A DNA stretch of 64,000 bases from Branchiostoma lanceolatum (taxonomy: Eukaryota; Chordata; Leptocardii; Amphioxiformes; Branchiostomatidae), in the NCBI RefSeq assembly GCF_035083965.1, contig NC_089738.1, forward strand, positions 11,186,734 to 11,250,733. Reading direction: 5' to 3'. The notes below the pieces were generated by a model, which saw only the letters and a program-made list of their open reading frames with translations, ran no database searches and was not told the origin of the DNA. Positions within the stretch are counted from its first letter, which is position 1, and the number at the start of each line of letters is the position of its first letter. This document shows, piece by piece, positions 34,901 to 45,745 of the stretch. Position numbers and translations under genes: made by a program.

Positions 34901-37900
34901 CAGCAACTAATTTTTAAATTAATGTTAAAAATGTTATTATTTATACTGAGCAATTGTTCTTAAGGGTATCAACTGAAAACAGTCGGATGGAGAAGACAAT
35001 TTAGTGCAAGCAATAGTTCCTTTTAACAAGGAATAACACATGCATAAATAACCTAGCAATCTTGTGTCTTATTTCAGCGATTTGCCTCCCAGTCAAGGTG
35101 GCCGCTTTGTTGGTTTTGGTTCGGCCCCTGTTGTGACCAAGTCTAGTAGTGACTCAGATGCATGGGCAGGAGCTATGTCTTCTCTCACTTCGGTATGTAT
35201 ATTGTTGTAAAAATGACATGTATTTTATCATTCAGTGTTTTCAGGAAGATGGAAAGATGAAATAAGAATTGGCTTCTTTTCAAAACTAAAACTTAAACTG
35301 GAACATTTATTGAATTTCACAAATCTAAATGTCAGTACAGTTAAAATGTTGACTTACTGACTTCTTTACAAATGTTGAAAACAAGAATTATGTACACTTC
35401 AAGACAATCTGATTTTACACATTAGGCTTTTACTATTTTATATGCCATCTTACCATGACATCATAACCTTTAACATTTAGGGGATGATTTCAGTAAATTT
35501 AATGGTGTGTTTGTCTCTCATGTTTACAGACCTGGAGTTCTCTTTCCCTAAATGCTGGCAAACTAGCAGAGCAAGCAAAAGAAAGTGTAAGTATATTGAT
35601 ATTGTGTATCCAGTCATTCTTCATGGACTCTCTACTCTTTGTTGTATGGTCACAGTGTCTGACGTCACAGCTGAGATGCTGATTGGTTGAACCTGGAAGA
35701 GTCAGATTTTTAAATCTGTACTTGCACAAAATTTACCTGACAACTACCGAGTTTAACCATCTAACATGTGGACAATACTTACATCATAGTCACGGAGCGG
35801 AAACATCCTATTGTTTAAGGAATCGTTTCTTGTGTCTTCATATTTTAGCATACAATTTCACAGGTCATTTAAATCACTTGGTATTTCTTAAGTTTTTGTT
35901 TGATGTTTGAATATGATTTTGTCACCTTATCAGGCGGTGAAGTTAAGTGCCACAGCCAGTGAAAAGGTAATGATGGACAATCCGATGTTCTTTCTTTTCT
36001 TTACCGTGTTTGTTCTCAACTTGATATCTATGTTTGCAAGAAAGTCCTCTTCTTTTTTTTAATAAATTCATAATTATATACATCATTATCATGTCGGGCT
36101 GTTTGCCTGACTGAGTTCACTCTATGTCTCCAAGCATCTGTCTTCATGTGAATATTTCACATTTTCTGTATCTTTCATATTTTTTGTACTCTTATGTTTA
36201 GTGTATGATCACTTATGAATCAAAACAATTAGTGAAACTGACCTCCCTACAAATTGTTGGTATAAAGAAGTATGTAGTTGGCAGTATCCCAATTGTGATA
36301 CTGACTCAAATCCTTAAAAATAATTCAGCCAATAAACAGTATATAAGATAATGCTACTACAGAAATAGATGAATAAATATAGAGATAGATAAATAATGCT
36401 ACTATAGGTTACAAATTTGTGAGTTTCATTTTCTAATAGAATTTTGCAATACTGTGGCTAGATTGAGATCACTGTAACATCCAGCCATGTACCAAAGATA
36501 TAAACTTAGAGCAGACTTGGACCCGAAAAAAAAGTTACACAAAATCCATAAAATCTCAGACCCAGACATAGTTAGAACTGGGTCTTACTAAATAGAGTAA
36601 CGCCTTGCACCAGTTCAAAACTGTTCGTACTTCACAGGCGGTCAAACTTGGCGAGACCGTTCAAGTGTCGTGGAAATCTGCCGAGGAAAAGGTACCATAG
36701 ACAGAAATCTGAGGCGGTAGTCTTTTAGTTTTGATTCGTTTGTTTTATATCATCGTTTTCATTGTTTTTCCATTTGTTTTGTTTTTAACACTTGTTACTT
36801 GTTTGTGTTACTTGCAAATGTGTATCAAATACTGTTTATTTTCAAACCAAGGTAAGACATACAAATACATTTGTGTACTATATGGTCATAGATGTTGTAC
36901 CAAACTTGTCTTATGATTTCAGGCAAGAGAAGGGCGTTTGCTGGGTGATGTCGGCTCCTCAGTTACACAGTTAGCCACTAAGGTACACCACACGCTACAG
37001 TTTTGTTTTTTTATGGAGAGAAATATTGTCTTTTTTAATTCAACACTGACACAATAGTATAAAATGTTTAATGATAGGCTCGTGTAGTGTAATAATAAGA
37101 CTTCTGTTTGTTCGTTTGTTTATCTTTTATATAACATACACCTCAAACTGCCTGGTGGCTCAAGTGATGGTACTTGAGAGTTTGTGATTACTAACTGATT
37201 TCATCCAGGGCACACCTCTACTCTTATCAACAAGTGTGGTGGGTTCTTAAACATGCCCAAGGTGTGGTTCTCCTCAAACACAGCCGAGATGTGAACCTTC
37301 GACTTTGCACTGCAGAAGCAGAACTGCTAACCCAGAACAAGCTACTCTTCACATACTACAGAAAGCTGCTAGAAGACCCACAATATGAACTTGTCCTTCA
37401 TTTTCCTGACACCTATCCATATACATGTACCAGATAGCATACAGACCTACCCACAGCTTCTTGAGCTATCTGGTCCACCCACAAGCAAATCCACAAGTAC
37501 AGTAACAGTTGTAGTTTCAAGTATTTCATTATACTGCTGTGGGGGTCCCTGACACGGGTGGACAGCAGTCCGCTTGTCTTCACACCACCCTTTCTGGCTC
37601 ATTCCATGTGTCCGTACCACCAGAATCAGCAAGACTGCAGCACTGAGGCGATGTTCACAACACCAAGTTTAGCAGGGTAATGAAGACCTACAGTACTGTC
37701 TTGTGTTGCAGGTGACTACAGTGAGTCAGAAAGGCTGGAAGGACCTACAGTCCATATTTACAGACCAGCCTGTGGTGCTTGATGACGGGGGACCAACCGA
37801 AGGCACAAACCTTTTGGGAAACCCACAAGAACGGCAGAAAATCGAGGCTCAAAGGTAAACAACTGAAGTCACTTTTGTAGTACATGTTACTGTAAATGTT

Positions 37901-38551
37901 GAAATGTTTGCGGTGGTTTTATTTTCACATTTTTGCGGTTACCTTTCTACCACAAATTCAAGACACTGCAAATATGCGTTTTCAATGTACATGTATTTCT
38001 ACTGTAATACAGATCTGTTTTTAAGCACAACTTTAAAACACTGCAACAACCTCCTGTTCCTTCACCCTGCTGCCTAGCCCTGTATCTAATGCAAATATGG
38101 GTGCCAAAAGTCTACCTCAGCAGACAGAAAGTTAACCCTCCCGTGTTCTCTCCACAGGCACATGGACCCCAACGAGTCAGAAACACCACTTCTCCACCTG
38201 CACAGAGAAACGCCCCCTAGCAGTCCTGACTGGAACTCCGACTGGGGCTGGGATTCCAACGCCGCCACGAACTACGGTGAGGCGGACAGCGCGGTCGACG
38301 CCTGGCAGTGGCTGGACGACAAGCAGGCTGGAAACAACGCCAAGGTTGTCAAAACCTCTCCCAAGTCAAAACGTTTGCCACAGAAGGTCAAAGAGGGTAA
38401 GACCGTCGACAGCTGGGACGCCATGTGGAACGACAAGGTTGAACCGGAGCAGCCGTCCAGCCCAGACTGGGAGAAGGGGTGGGACGACGGGGACTGGCTG
38501 CCAATCAACGTCACGGAAGGCAAAGGGAATAAAACAGCCAAGAGCGACTAA
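31940..38551 (+). CDS. ARFGAP1: ADP-ribosylation factor GTPase-activating protein 1
   Basis: Promotes GTP hydrolysis on Arf1 at the Golgi and so controls COPI coat cycling. Exons: 31940-31999, 33029-33138, 33538-33709, 34315-34426, 34644-34707, 34820-34888, 35078-35192, 35530-35586, 35934-35966, 36638-36691, 36923-36982, 37712-37854, 38158-38551; 480 residues, in phase throughout. The ArfGAP zinc finger (CFECG...[16 protein letters not shown]-x2-C-x16-C-x2-C, arginine finger in HRG) is at residues about 21-60. Exon 35530-35586 encodes an ALPS-type amphipathic helix rich in Ser/Thr and poor in charge ([12 protein letters not shown]). The C-terminus has three Trp-rich motifs ([25 protein letters not shown]) resembling the coatomer-binding tail. 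Human ARFGAP1 is somewhat shorter (about 406). The four exons 35530-36982 are all phase 0, so each could be skipped in frame. Confidence 0.96.
33845..33917. mobile_element. TTAA MITE, diverged
   Basis: Starts near TTAAACCTTCTCCCTGCTGC and ends CTCAGCAGGGGGAAGA before TTAA at 33918-33921. The centre is diverged. It lies in ARFGAP1 intron 3. Confidence 0.6.
33985..34225 (-). mobile_element. SINE family A, reverse copy in an ARFGAP1 intron
   Basis: Matches 2870-3135 in the same orientation: TTTCCTTGCTGTTTCAG, CCTTCCCCTTTAACGTGCT and the reverse of the tRNA-like head (GAACCAGGAGCTCAACTG). Confidence 0.75.
37205..37285 (-). mobile_element. SINE family B fragment in an ARFGAP1 intron
   Basis: GTGTGGTGGGTTCTTAAACA and GGTTCTCCTCAAACAC are the reverse complement of the family B tail (compare 53155-53200 and 55885-55930). 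Confidence 0.55.
38056..38131. mobile_element. TTAA MITE, diverged
   Basis: CCTTCACCCTGCTGCCTAG at the left and CCTCAGCAGACAGAAAG followed by TTAA (38132-38135) at the right. It lies about 20 bp upstream of the acceptor of the last ARFGAP1 exon. Confidence 0.55.
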
Positions 38552-39633
38552 ACACCTCTGTATCTCAGGGTTTTCCCCAGTGTCTGTCTCTCCGTCATTT
38601 CATGGAATCTTGTGACCAATACTGTAAAACAGGAAATGCTTGTGAGGATTTTATTTTCGCGGTGACCACTTCACTATAAATTTAAAATGCCTGCAAAAAT
38701 GTTTGTTGTGTCTACTTCTACTTCTCTGCAAGTCTACCCCCTTGTTTCAACTGCAAATCTAAAACCACCGCGAACACTCCATTTTGTCCCTAACACGAAA
38801 TTGAATCTCCCTGGGATCATTTCCCCCATTGCAGTATTGGCAAAAAAATCAAGGCCATACCATCAGCTTGATACCAAAATTGGGGTATCAATTGTTTAGA
38901 ATAAACAAGATTAATATTAGGTGAGCATGAGTTTCCTGAGACGAAGGGGGAAATATTTTAGACTGGAGAAAACTTTATTGTGTCTACAGTAGGCTTTAGT
39001 TTCAGATATGCTGGCAAAGAAATTCTGCACAACTGCTGGTGAGGATGTAATCAGTGTCCAAACAAGTCAGACAGGTTGTAGTGTCATTCATTCCAAGTCC
39101 TCTTGACCAAAGACAATTTTTTGAGTACATTATCGATTGTTAAGGTATTGCTATAACTCAAAAGAAGTATTCAAGGTGGATTTATTTTCATGGTGCCGCT
39201 TCACCACAAGATCATGTGTAGTGTGCTACAGTATTGTTTTGATCTCAAATTGCACACTTAAAAACCTCCTTTCCAGTCCTACTGAAAAAATTAAGCCCCT
39301 GCAAAAATAGCTCTATCATAGGTTCTTAGAGCCTCAAGATCACAAAAAAGACAAAGTTTTGCCATGAACTGATTGGACGTTGTGTATTAAGGATTCATCC
39401 ATGTTGTGACCTGGTGCAGGCATATCTAGTTGCGTTGTAACTTGAAAAACAATACAAGGTAGGAGTCCGTATTCACAACATTGCCTCCTAATATGTTTAT
39501 TGAAGAGAGTTGTAAATTGACGTGTATAAATGTGCATATTAGTGAGAAAAACATCCTATTGGTAAGGAAATGATCTAATCCATAAGTACTTTGTTGTCGA
39601 GGTTTCCGTCTGTAACAGCTTTATGATATGTAG

Positions 39634-39639
39634 AATAAA
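39634..39639 (+). promoter_or_regulatory. Candidate ARFGAP1 polyadenylation signal
   Basis: AATAAA 1.1 kb after the stop; another AATAAA is at 41080-41085, shortly before the fibrinogen gene. Confidence 0.4.
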
Positions 39640-41206
39640 GGATTATAACCAGGATGAAACAAGTTGAAGATCACAGCAACCTTTTTCCCTTTTCTAAGCG
39701 TAATAACACATTAACATATGTCTGGAAAATACTTCTCACCACTTTGGCTGTTCTTATCAATTTCCTATCAATTGGACGTAAGTTCAGCTCAACTTACTGT
39801 AAAAGCCCATCTCTTTTAGACCAATTATAGCTTAGGCTACACCAATTCAATTTCTTGTTCCTCGTGATTGCCTGCTTCATGTGTTTCTAGTCTTTTTGAA
39901 AAAAAAAAAGATCATTCAGTATATGTAAAATTTCAGAATATGCATCAACTTGAAAATGCTCAACTGACACTGACAGCTAAAGAATGTCCTTATTTTCCTA
40001 GTTTTTAATGTTTTGCCATTTATTTATGTTTAAAAAACTCAGTATTCATAGTTTGAAATGTTAACCAGCTTTGTTTCCTGACTCTGTGGCCCCTGTAGTC
40101 ACATAATCAAGAAGTAGCATAATGGTTTTTATGTCTTTTTTTTTTTTTTAGGTTTTGTTTGCCTGTCCCTTAATTTCCTGCATAAATTCAAGAACAAGGA
40201 AATTGAATTGTAGCGGCCTTACCAGTATTGTATTGTAACATTGTACTCGAAGTTTGTGTAAAGACATGTATTATGGATTGTAAATCATTGCAGGTGAGTT
40301 GGCGATTATTGTACACTGATCTCATGATTCCAGGTAGGAATACCATACTTGAATTATACCTGGTGTATTTGAAGATGTTAATTGTGCCATAATTATGCAT
40401 GCATGTGTGCAATTTACGGGGACCCTTCCTATAGTTGTTTTGAATTAAGAGCATACAATGTAACACTGATACACCTTTTTAGTTGTACATCTAGTTTAGG
40501 TGTACAAAATCTTTTTTCCAATGCTAGAAAGTTTCTCATGAAATATGGCATAAAAAGAAATAATGTTTAGTTTTATCAGCAACTTAAAAATTATTTTGAT
40601 GTCAGGATTCTAAGCAACTCAACCACCTCTTGTTATGATTATTCTAAGAACGAAAATTGTACATACAAAGATAACTTGTAAACTGACTACAAACGTGAAG
40701 ATATTCTACATGTTAGTTGATTTCCTGTTCAGATTAGTGTACAATATATTTATGTAAAGTCAGTGACGTCACTTGAACGATCTTGTAGGAAAGAAGAATG
40801 TGTGGAAATCTATGTAAGAAAGGCTTCGCTCTTGAGGTGTCGCGAAAAAATTGACATCTTGTGTCCATATCTGTACTAACTTTGCCTAGTGTATTTGTAT
40901 TTTAACCTCCTGGTTCCCAACTTGTCGTGCCTCCAGTTATGTTTTAAGTTCTTCTGTGCTTTTATCTGTGGTAAGAGATAGACACAGTGTATTGATCATG
41001 AAAAACGAAGACCTCGATGGCACATACTTGTGTAACAGTGGGCAAAGTTCCCAACACAGTTATTTAGGTAGTGAAACGGAATAAAATTTGTGGCAAGTTG
41101 TACAACACGTACGGTTTGAAGTCCTACTTTTCAGAAAACGCATCACCCGATGTGGTTAAGAAATATAGTCAGAAGTGAACGTGTTGATATGCGTAGATTT
41201 GGTACT

Positions 41207-41320
41207 CTCCAAGCAGAGGTTGATGTGGAGGATATTCTGACCTTATCATATTCCTCGTTTTATAACAACGGGGCAAATGATAAGAAGTTCACAATCCTCC
41301 CCATCAACCTCTGCTTGGAG
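41207..41320. repeat. Inverted repeat with 27-bp arms upstream of the fibrinogen gene
   Basis: Arms 41207-41233 (CTCCAAGCAGAGGTTGATGT and on) and 41294-41320 are reverse complements with one mismatch, separated by 60 bp. It ends 170 bp before the ATG, so it is either a fold-back MITE in the promoter or a structured 5'UTR element. Confidence 0.8.
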
Positions 41321-41490
41321 ACTAGTCCGTAGAACAATGTCATCCACATCACCCAGCTTTGTTGTGTTGTGTGGCCTGACCTCTCAACGGAAACAGATGT
41401 ACATGCAGGGACCGGCTTCCCGGATGCCGTGTGGAGGCATATACCGGACAAAGGTCCCATTTTCCACGGTGCTGCCAAGGAGTGGACACC

Positions 41491-44382
41491 ATGGCGACCT
41501 TTGTGTTTCTTCTTGCTGTATTCTGTTTCAATCTGTGCGTGGCGCAAGGTGATTCTGCTGGGGATGGCGGTAATTCGACCTCAGGTGCGACTGTTCATAT
41601 CTGGCGCGGACTGGAGCAATGCGCGCACACCGTGGTGGTGCCGAAAACGGACCCGGAGGTGTGTCCGGGGGGAAGGGACACCGTCTTCTTCTTACAGGTT
41701 TGTCTTTAAGACATTATTACTTCACTCATAGTCATACCGTCTTCTTCTTATAGGTTTGTCTTCAAGACATTATCACTTCACTCACCCGTCTTCTTCTGAA
41801 AGACTTCACACAATTCTCTTGCAGATTTGTGTTTAAGACACTCTACTCACAGTGTCTTCTTCTTACAGTTGTGTGTTTAAGACACGATGATACTTCATTT
41901 CCACAGTCCTCTTCTTAAATGTACAGGTTTGTCTTTAAAACATCACTTTACTCACCGTCTTCTTCTTACAGTTTTTTTTAAAGGCATTATAACACTTAAC
42001 TCACACCGTCTTCATCTGAAAGACTTCACACAATTCTCTTGCAGATTTGTGTTTAAGACACTCTACTCACAGCGTCTTCTTTTTACAGTTTTGTTTTTAA
42101 GACACGATGATACTTCATTGACAATGTCTTCTTTCCGGCGCCCTTTGACTGACCGTGATACTTCTGTTTTTTTAACATGTGTTTTTAAAACGTAATGTTG
42201 CTACAGTTTTGTTCTGTAATAAAGACTAATTGTTTAAACAACAGACATGGGTATCCTTAGATGCCGCCTGAAGTTTGTAGTGACTGGTCATCATTTTAGA
42301 GCCGGAAAGTTTTTACTGTACTGAGTCACTTCTATTCTTAGCCCTAGGTACCGTGACGATACACGTCTGTACTGTAAATTTCACTACTTGCAGGACCTGA
42401 AAGTCGCCGTGGATGACTTAACTACGAGACTCACAAGAACAGAGAACAGACTGGAGACTATAGAGAAACAGTTCCAGAAAGATCAAGTCCAGGTTAGTGG
42501 TTTAGAAAGCGCCAGACGACTCACGTTAAAATGGCGTCATTCAGTTAAGTTTATGGGCCGTTTTTGCCTCTTGATCATGGTGTTTTAGCGTGAGTGTGCA
42601 CTTTCATGATAATAACGTTCCATTAATACATGCACGTACTTTTGCGATGGATTTCGATGGTAGGTTCATCCGTAACCACTTCCTGTTCTATCGAAGGTCT
42701 ACTCCAGCCTTACTAAGGTACTGCTTCAGGAAAAGGAGAACTTCAAACAGATTCGCCGCAACACAGAAGGCATCTACTCCCTAGTCCAGGCGGCTGCACA
42801 AAGGGCGGCAGACACTAGCACTTCTACTGCTGGTGACGGGGCCGTGGAGATCTCGGACGTTGAGGCGTACGAGATAGAAGGTGAGAATCATGCAAGCCAC
42901 CCCAAAACAATGTAGAAAATGGCATTAAAATTTACTTGGCGCTCTTGTCTGGTGAAGTTACTTACGCGAAAACCAGATGTAAGATCGAATGCGTCTCGCA
43001 AAGAGGACTTCACAGCGTCGGTACAAGCATATAAAACATTTGTCTTGATACTTGATTAACCTTCAGCATGCTAAGATAGCTGTTTGACACCAGCTTTATA
43101 TTGGTTATGGTGTTAGGCAGCAGAGTGAATTGAAGCTTAATGTCGTCTATTGTAGAGATACAAATGTACACGGACTAATAGTGGTTTTCCTTGATTCCTC
43201 CACAGACTGTTCCTCCCTTTTCCGCTCCGGGACCACAGCAAGTGGAGTGTACAGTGTACGACTGAATCCTGCATTGCAGATGGAAGTCTACTGTGACATG
43301 GAGACTTCAGGTAAGGCCAAGGAAAAAAACGCTCTTATTTTAAGCGGTGCATTAGCAGTAATAGAGGGCGTCCGGACTAGATAGGTCTTATTTTCTCGTG
43401 CCATATCGTACAGGTGGTGGTTGGACTGTGATCCAGCGGCGGCAGGACGGGTCGGTTCCCTTCAACCGGACCTGGGAGGAGTACAAACAGGGGTTCGGGA
43501 ACAAGAACGGCGAGTACTGGCTTGGGAACGACATCATTCACTTCCTGACAACACAGAAAGCCTACAGATTGAGGGTCGACCTTGAGGAATGGGGAGGACA
43601 AAGACGATTTTCAGAGTACAACACCTTCAGGTATGGACAAGTCGCTTTAAAGGCACCCGTGCCATATAGCTATAGGAAGGGAATGATCATAGTATAGGCC
43701 AGTAGATACTGGTGTTTTTCCGCAATCCCGAGTCTGCTATTGTATTGCCGATTGCCTTTTTGTTCTACTTTTGCAGATACTGGTACTTTGGAAGCGTCAA
43801 GAAGCAAATTACTATCGCGCTATGACACCAATGAGCGACCGGGCTTTTCAATAGCCAAATGCACCTAATGTCCAAGCAAATGTTGCGATCGTAACATTTT
43901 CAGGTTGTCTAGCGTCTCTAGCAGTCCCTGTGTGGGTTAATGGAATGCTCGTTACTGTCATAGTGCAATGCTAGTAATTTGCTTTTAAACGTTGCGATCT
44001 ACCCCAACATCTGCTTTCCCCGTACAGTTACTGATGACACATTTTATTGGTCTCTCAATGAAGGGTCGGCGGCCCGGTGCAGAACTCTACGCAGAACTAC
44101 CGACTAGAGGTGTCCGGTTACCAAGGCAACGCCGGGGACGCGATGATCATCAACAACGGGATGAGCTTCTCCACCATCGACAGGGACAACGACGTGTTAC
44201 GGGGCAGCTGCTCCCGCCACCGCGGGAACGCAGGCTGGTGGTTCCGGGCCTGCGGCTCCGCTCTCCTGAACGGCCGTTACCTGGGCAACTGCGGCAGTTC
44301 CTGTCTGCACAGCCAGGGGGTGCTGTGGGGACTCATGACGCAATCCCTGAAGTCTGTGTCTATGAAAATCAAACCGCAGTAG
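41491..44382 (+). CDS. Secreted fibrinogen-related protein (coiled coil plus fibrinogen C-terminal domain)
   Basis: 376 residues from six coding exons: 41491-41697, 42394-42492, 42697-42880, 43206-43310, 43414-43630, 44064-44382. All are in phase; the last acceptor has a weak pyrimidine tract. A hydrophobic signal peptide ([20 protein letters not shown]) is followed by a Cys-containing N-terminal region and a coiled coil (residues about 70-125, [20 protein letters not shown]). The fibrinogen domain starts at about 164 ([41 protein letters not shown]). It contains the calcium-loop pattern DRDNDV and the [20 protein letters not shown] core, and ends SVSMKIKPQ. It resembles ficolin/FIBCD1-type lectins that bind acetylated sugars, usually extracellular and immune or developmental. 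The ligand is not predictable here. Confidence 0.9.
41681..42130 (+). repeat. Degenerate tandem repeats of the exon 1/intron 1 junction
   Basis: The end of exon 1 plus donor and first intron bases (CCGTCTTCTTCTTACAG|GT and TTTGTCTTTAAGACAT) recurs about seven times with drift at roughly 55-90 bp steps: about 41738, 41790, 41848, 41909, 41957, 42008 and 42073. Several repeats keep ACAGGT- or ATAGGT-like junctions. Confidence 0.8.
43060..43136. mobile_element. TTAA MITE, diverged
   Basis: TTAA at 43056-43059 and 43137-43140 flank CCTTCAGCATGCTAAGATAG ... GGCAGCAGAGTGAATTGAAGC. It lies in the fibrinogen-gene intron just before the exon at 43206. Confidence 0.65.
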
Positions 44383-45303
44383 AGACTACTGTACAGTTAA
44401 CACTTATAACAGTACTGTAAAACACTTTCTCCATTTCTATACTACATATACTTTCAGCAAAGCGTGTTGTAGGGCTAGATGAAAATTAGGCAGAGTCACA
44501 CATTTCAATTTTGGTACAACCGCCATTTATTGCAGCAAAAGAGGTCTACGAGCAATACTCGTCTTAGACACCTTTCGACAAAAGGTGATACATGTACTGC
44601 CATTCTATAAGATTCATTGTTCGTGACCCTCATCTTTTTTTCTTGTTAAGGCCATAATGATTTGATAACATGGATGACATCCTCCGGTCACTGCAAAATT
44701 GATGAGAGCGTGCAAAAAGTTGATCCCAAGAAAAGTTGCTTTCATTTTGAAACCTAAGCGGTCAGGAAGGATTTATAAATGACTGAACTTACAGAACATG
44801 GTATACCAAACGATAAATTCATTATTTTTGTTCTTTCGCATCTTCTTGTAACATTTTTCTCATGGGTTGAAATCTATGCCCATATGCATCAGCGAGGTGT
44901 TTACAAAAGCCAGCATGCACAGAATACTAAAAGGATATAATAATGATGATACTGCACACGTCTATTGTCTATCAGTAAAGTGTGTTGTGGGGCTCACTGG
45001 GCATTACATGTCAGTAAAATTTAAGCCAGAATCGGAAACTTAATTGATCCTCATTTATCGTTTATCATAGTCTGATATCTTTTTCTAGTTTTGGATAGCT
45101 CTTCTGATCGCTGGCAAGGGAATACGGAAGCGATCAGAGGAGCGACCAGGGACTAGAAAAGGATGGGTTCCAATATTGAGGTTAAAGCAAGACTGGGGCA
45201 TGACGCGTTAACAAAAGCCAATGCTGCTCTATCCTATACGACTCATTTTTCGTGACCATCTTTCTGACGCTCTTCCTTTTTTGTGAATGTAGATCTAGAA
45301 TCT
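44383..45303. other. Convergent intergenic region between the fibrinogen gene and DUF4440 copy 1
   Basis: No gene. It holds two related blocks (about 44455-44545 and 44980-45070) that start AGYAAAGYGTGTTGTRGGGC and contain TTTAT words; the first includes AATAAA on the minus strand. A solitary TIR end sits at about 44648-44690 (GGATGACATCC) and a hairpin repeat at about 45080-45180 (TCTGATCGCT/AGCGATCAGA). Confidence 0.6.
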
Positions 45304-45654
45304 TCAGGCTTTGTTTGTGTTGAAGATGTCGATGTACTGGAACCAGTCACTGCCAATTTTCTTCCAAATCACAATGTACCTTTAAAATATCAAGAAAAAA
45401 TATTTCAACTTAATATCATTAACATAATATAACATATATAAATGTATTTAGAGTATTTCAGCCTGGAGAAACGGCAAGTTTTTTTTACAGCAACGTACTA
45501 TGTCATTTAAATCTTTTTCTTACAATCCAGGAACTTTTTACCTTTCACCTTTATCTAACCTTCATGTGTCACTTGTTTGAAGTTGACATAATTTACCACT
45601 ACGTTAAGATGCAGTTTTCTCATTGATTATACAAATTAGGTCATAATAATACTA

Positions 45655-45745
<91 letters not shown>

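Larger units (their letters stand above)
38552..41490. other. ARFGAP1 3'UTR, intergenic DNA and 5' flank of the fibrinogen gene
   Basis: No further gene. Low-complexity repeats with CGCGGT/TTTATTTTC words occur at about 38645-38780 and 39175-39230. AATAAA occurs at 39634 and 41080. An inverted repeat lies at 41207-41233/41294-41320. Confidence 0.6.

Noticed and set aside
41887..42195. 102-residue frame in fibrinogen-gene intron 1
   Set aside because: It covers the degenerate junction repeats and has no domain or conserved start.
43777..43825. Possible extra fibrinogen exon (TACTGGTACTTTGG after TTTTGCAG)
   Set aside because: It reaches a stop in frame after about 15 codons, and skipping it gives the continuous expected sequence [13 protein letters not shown].
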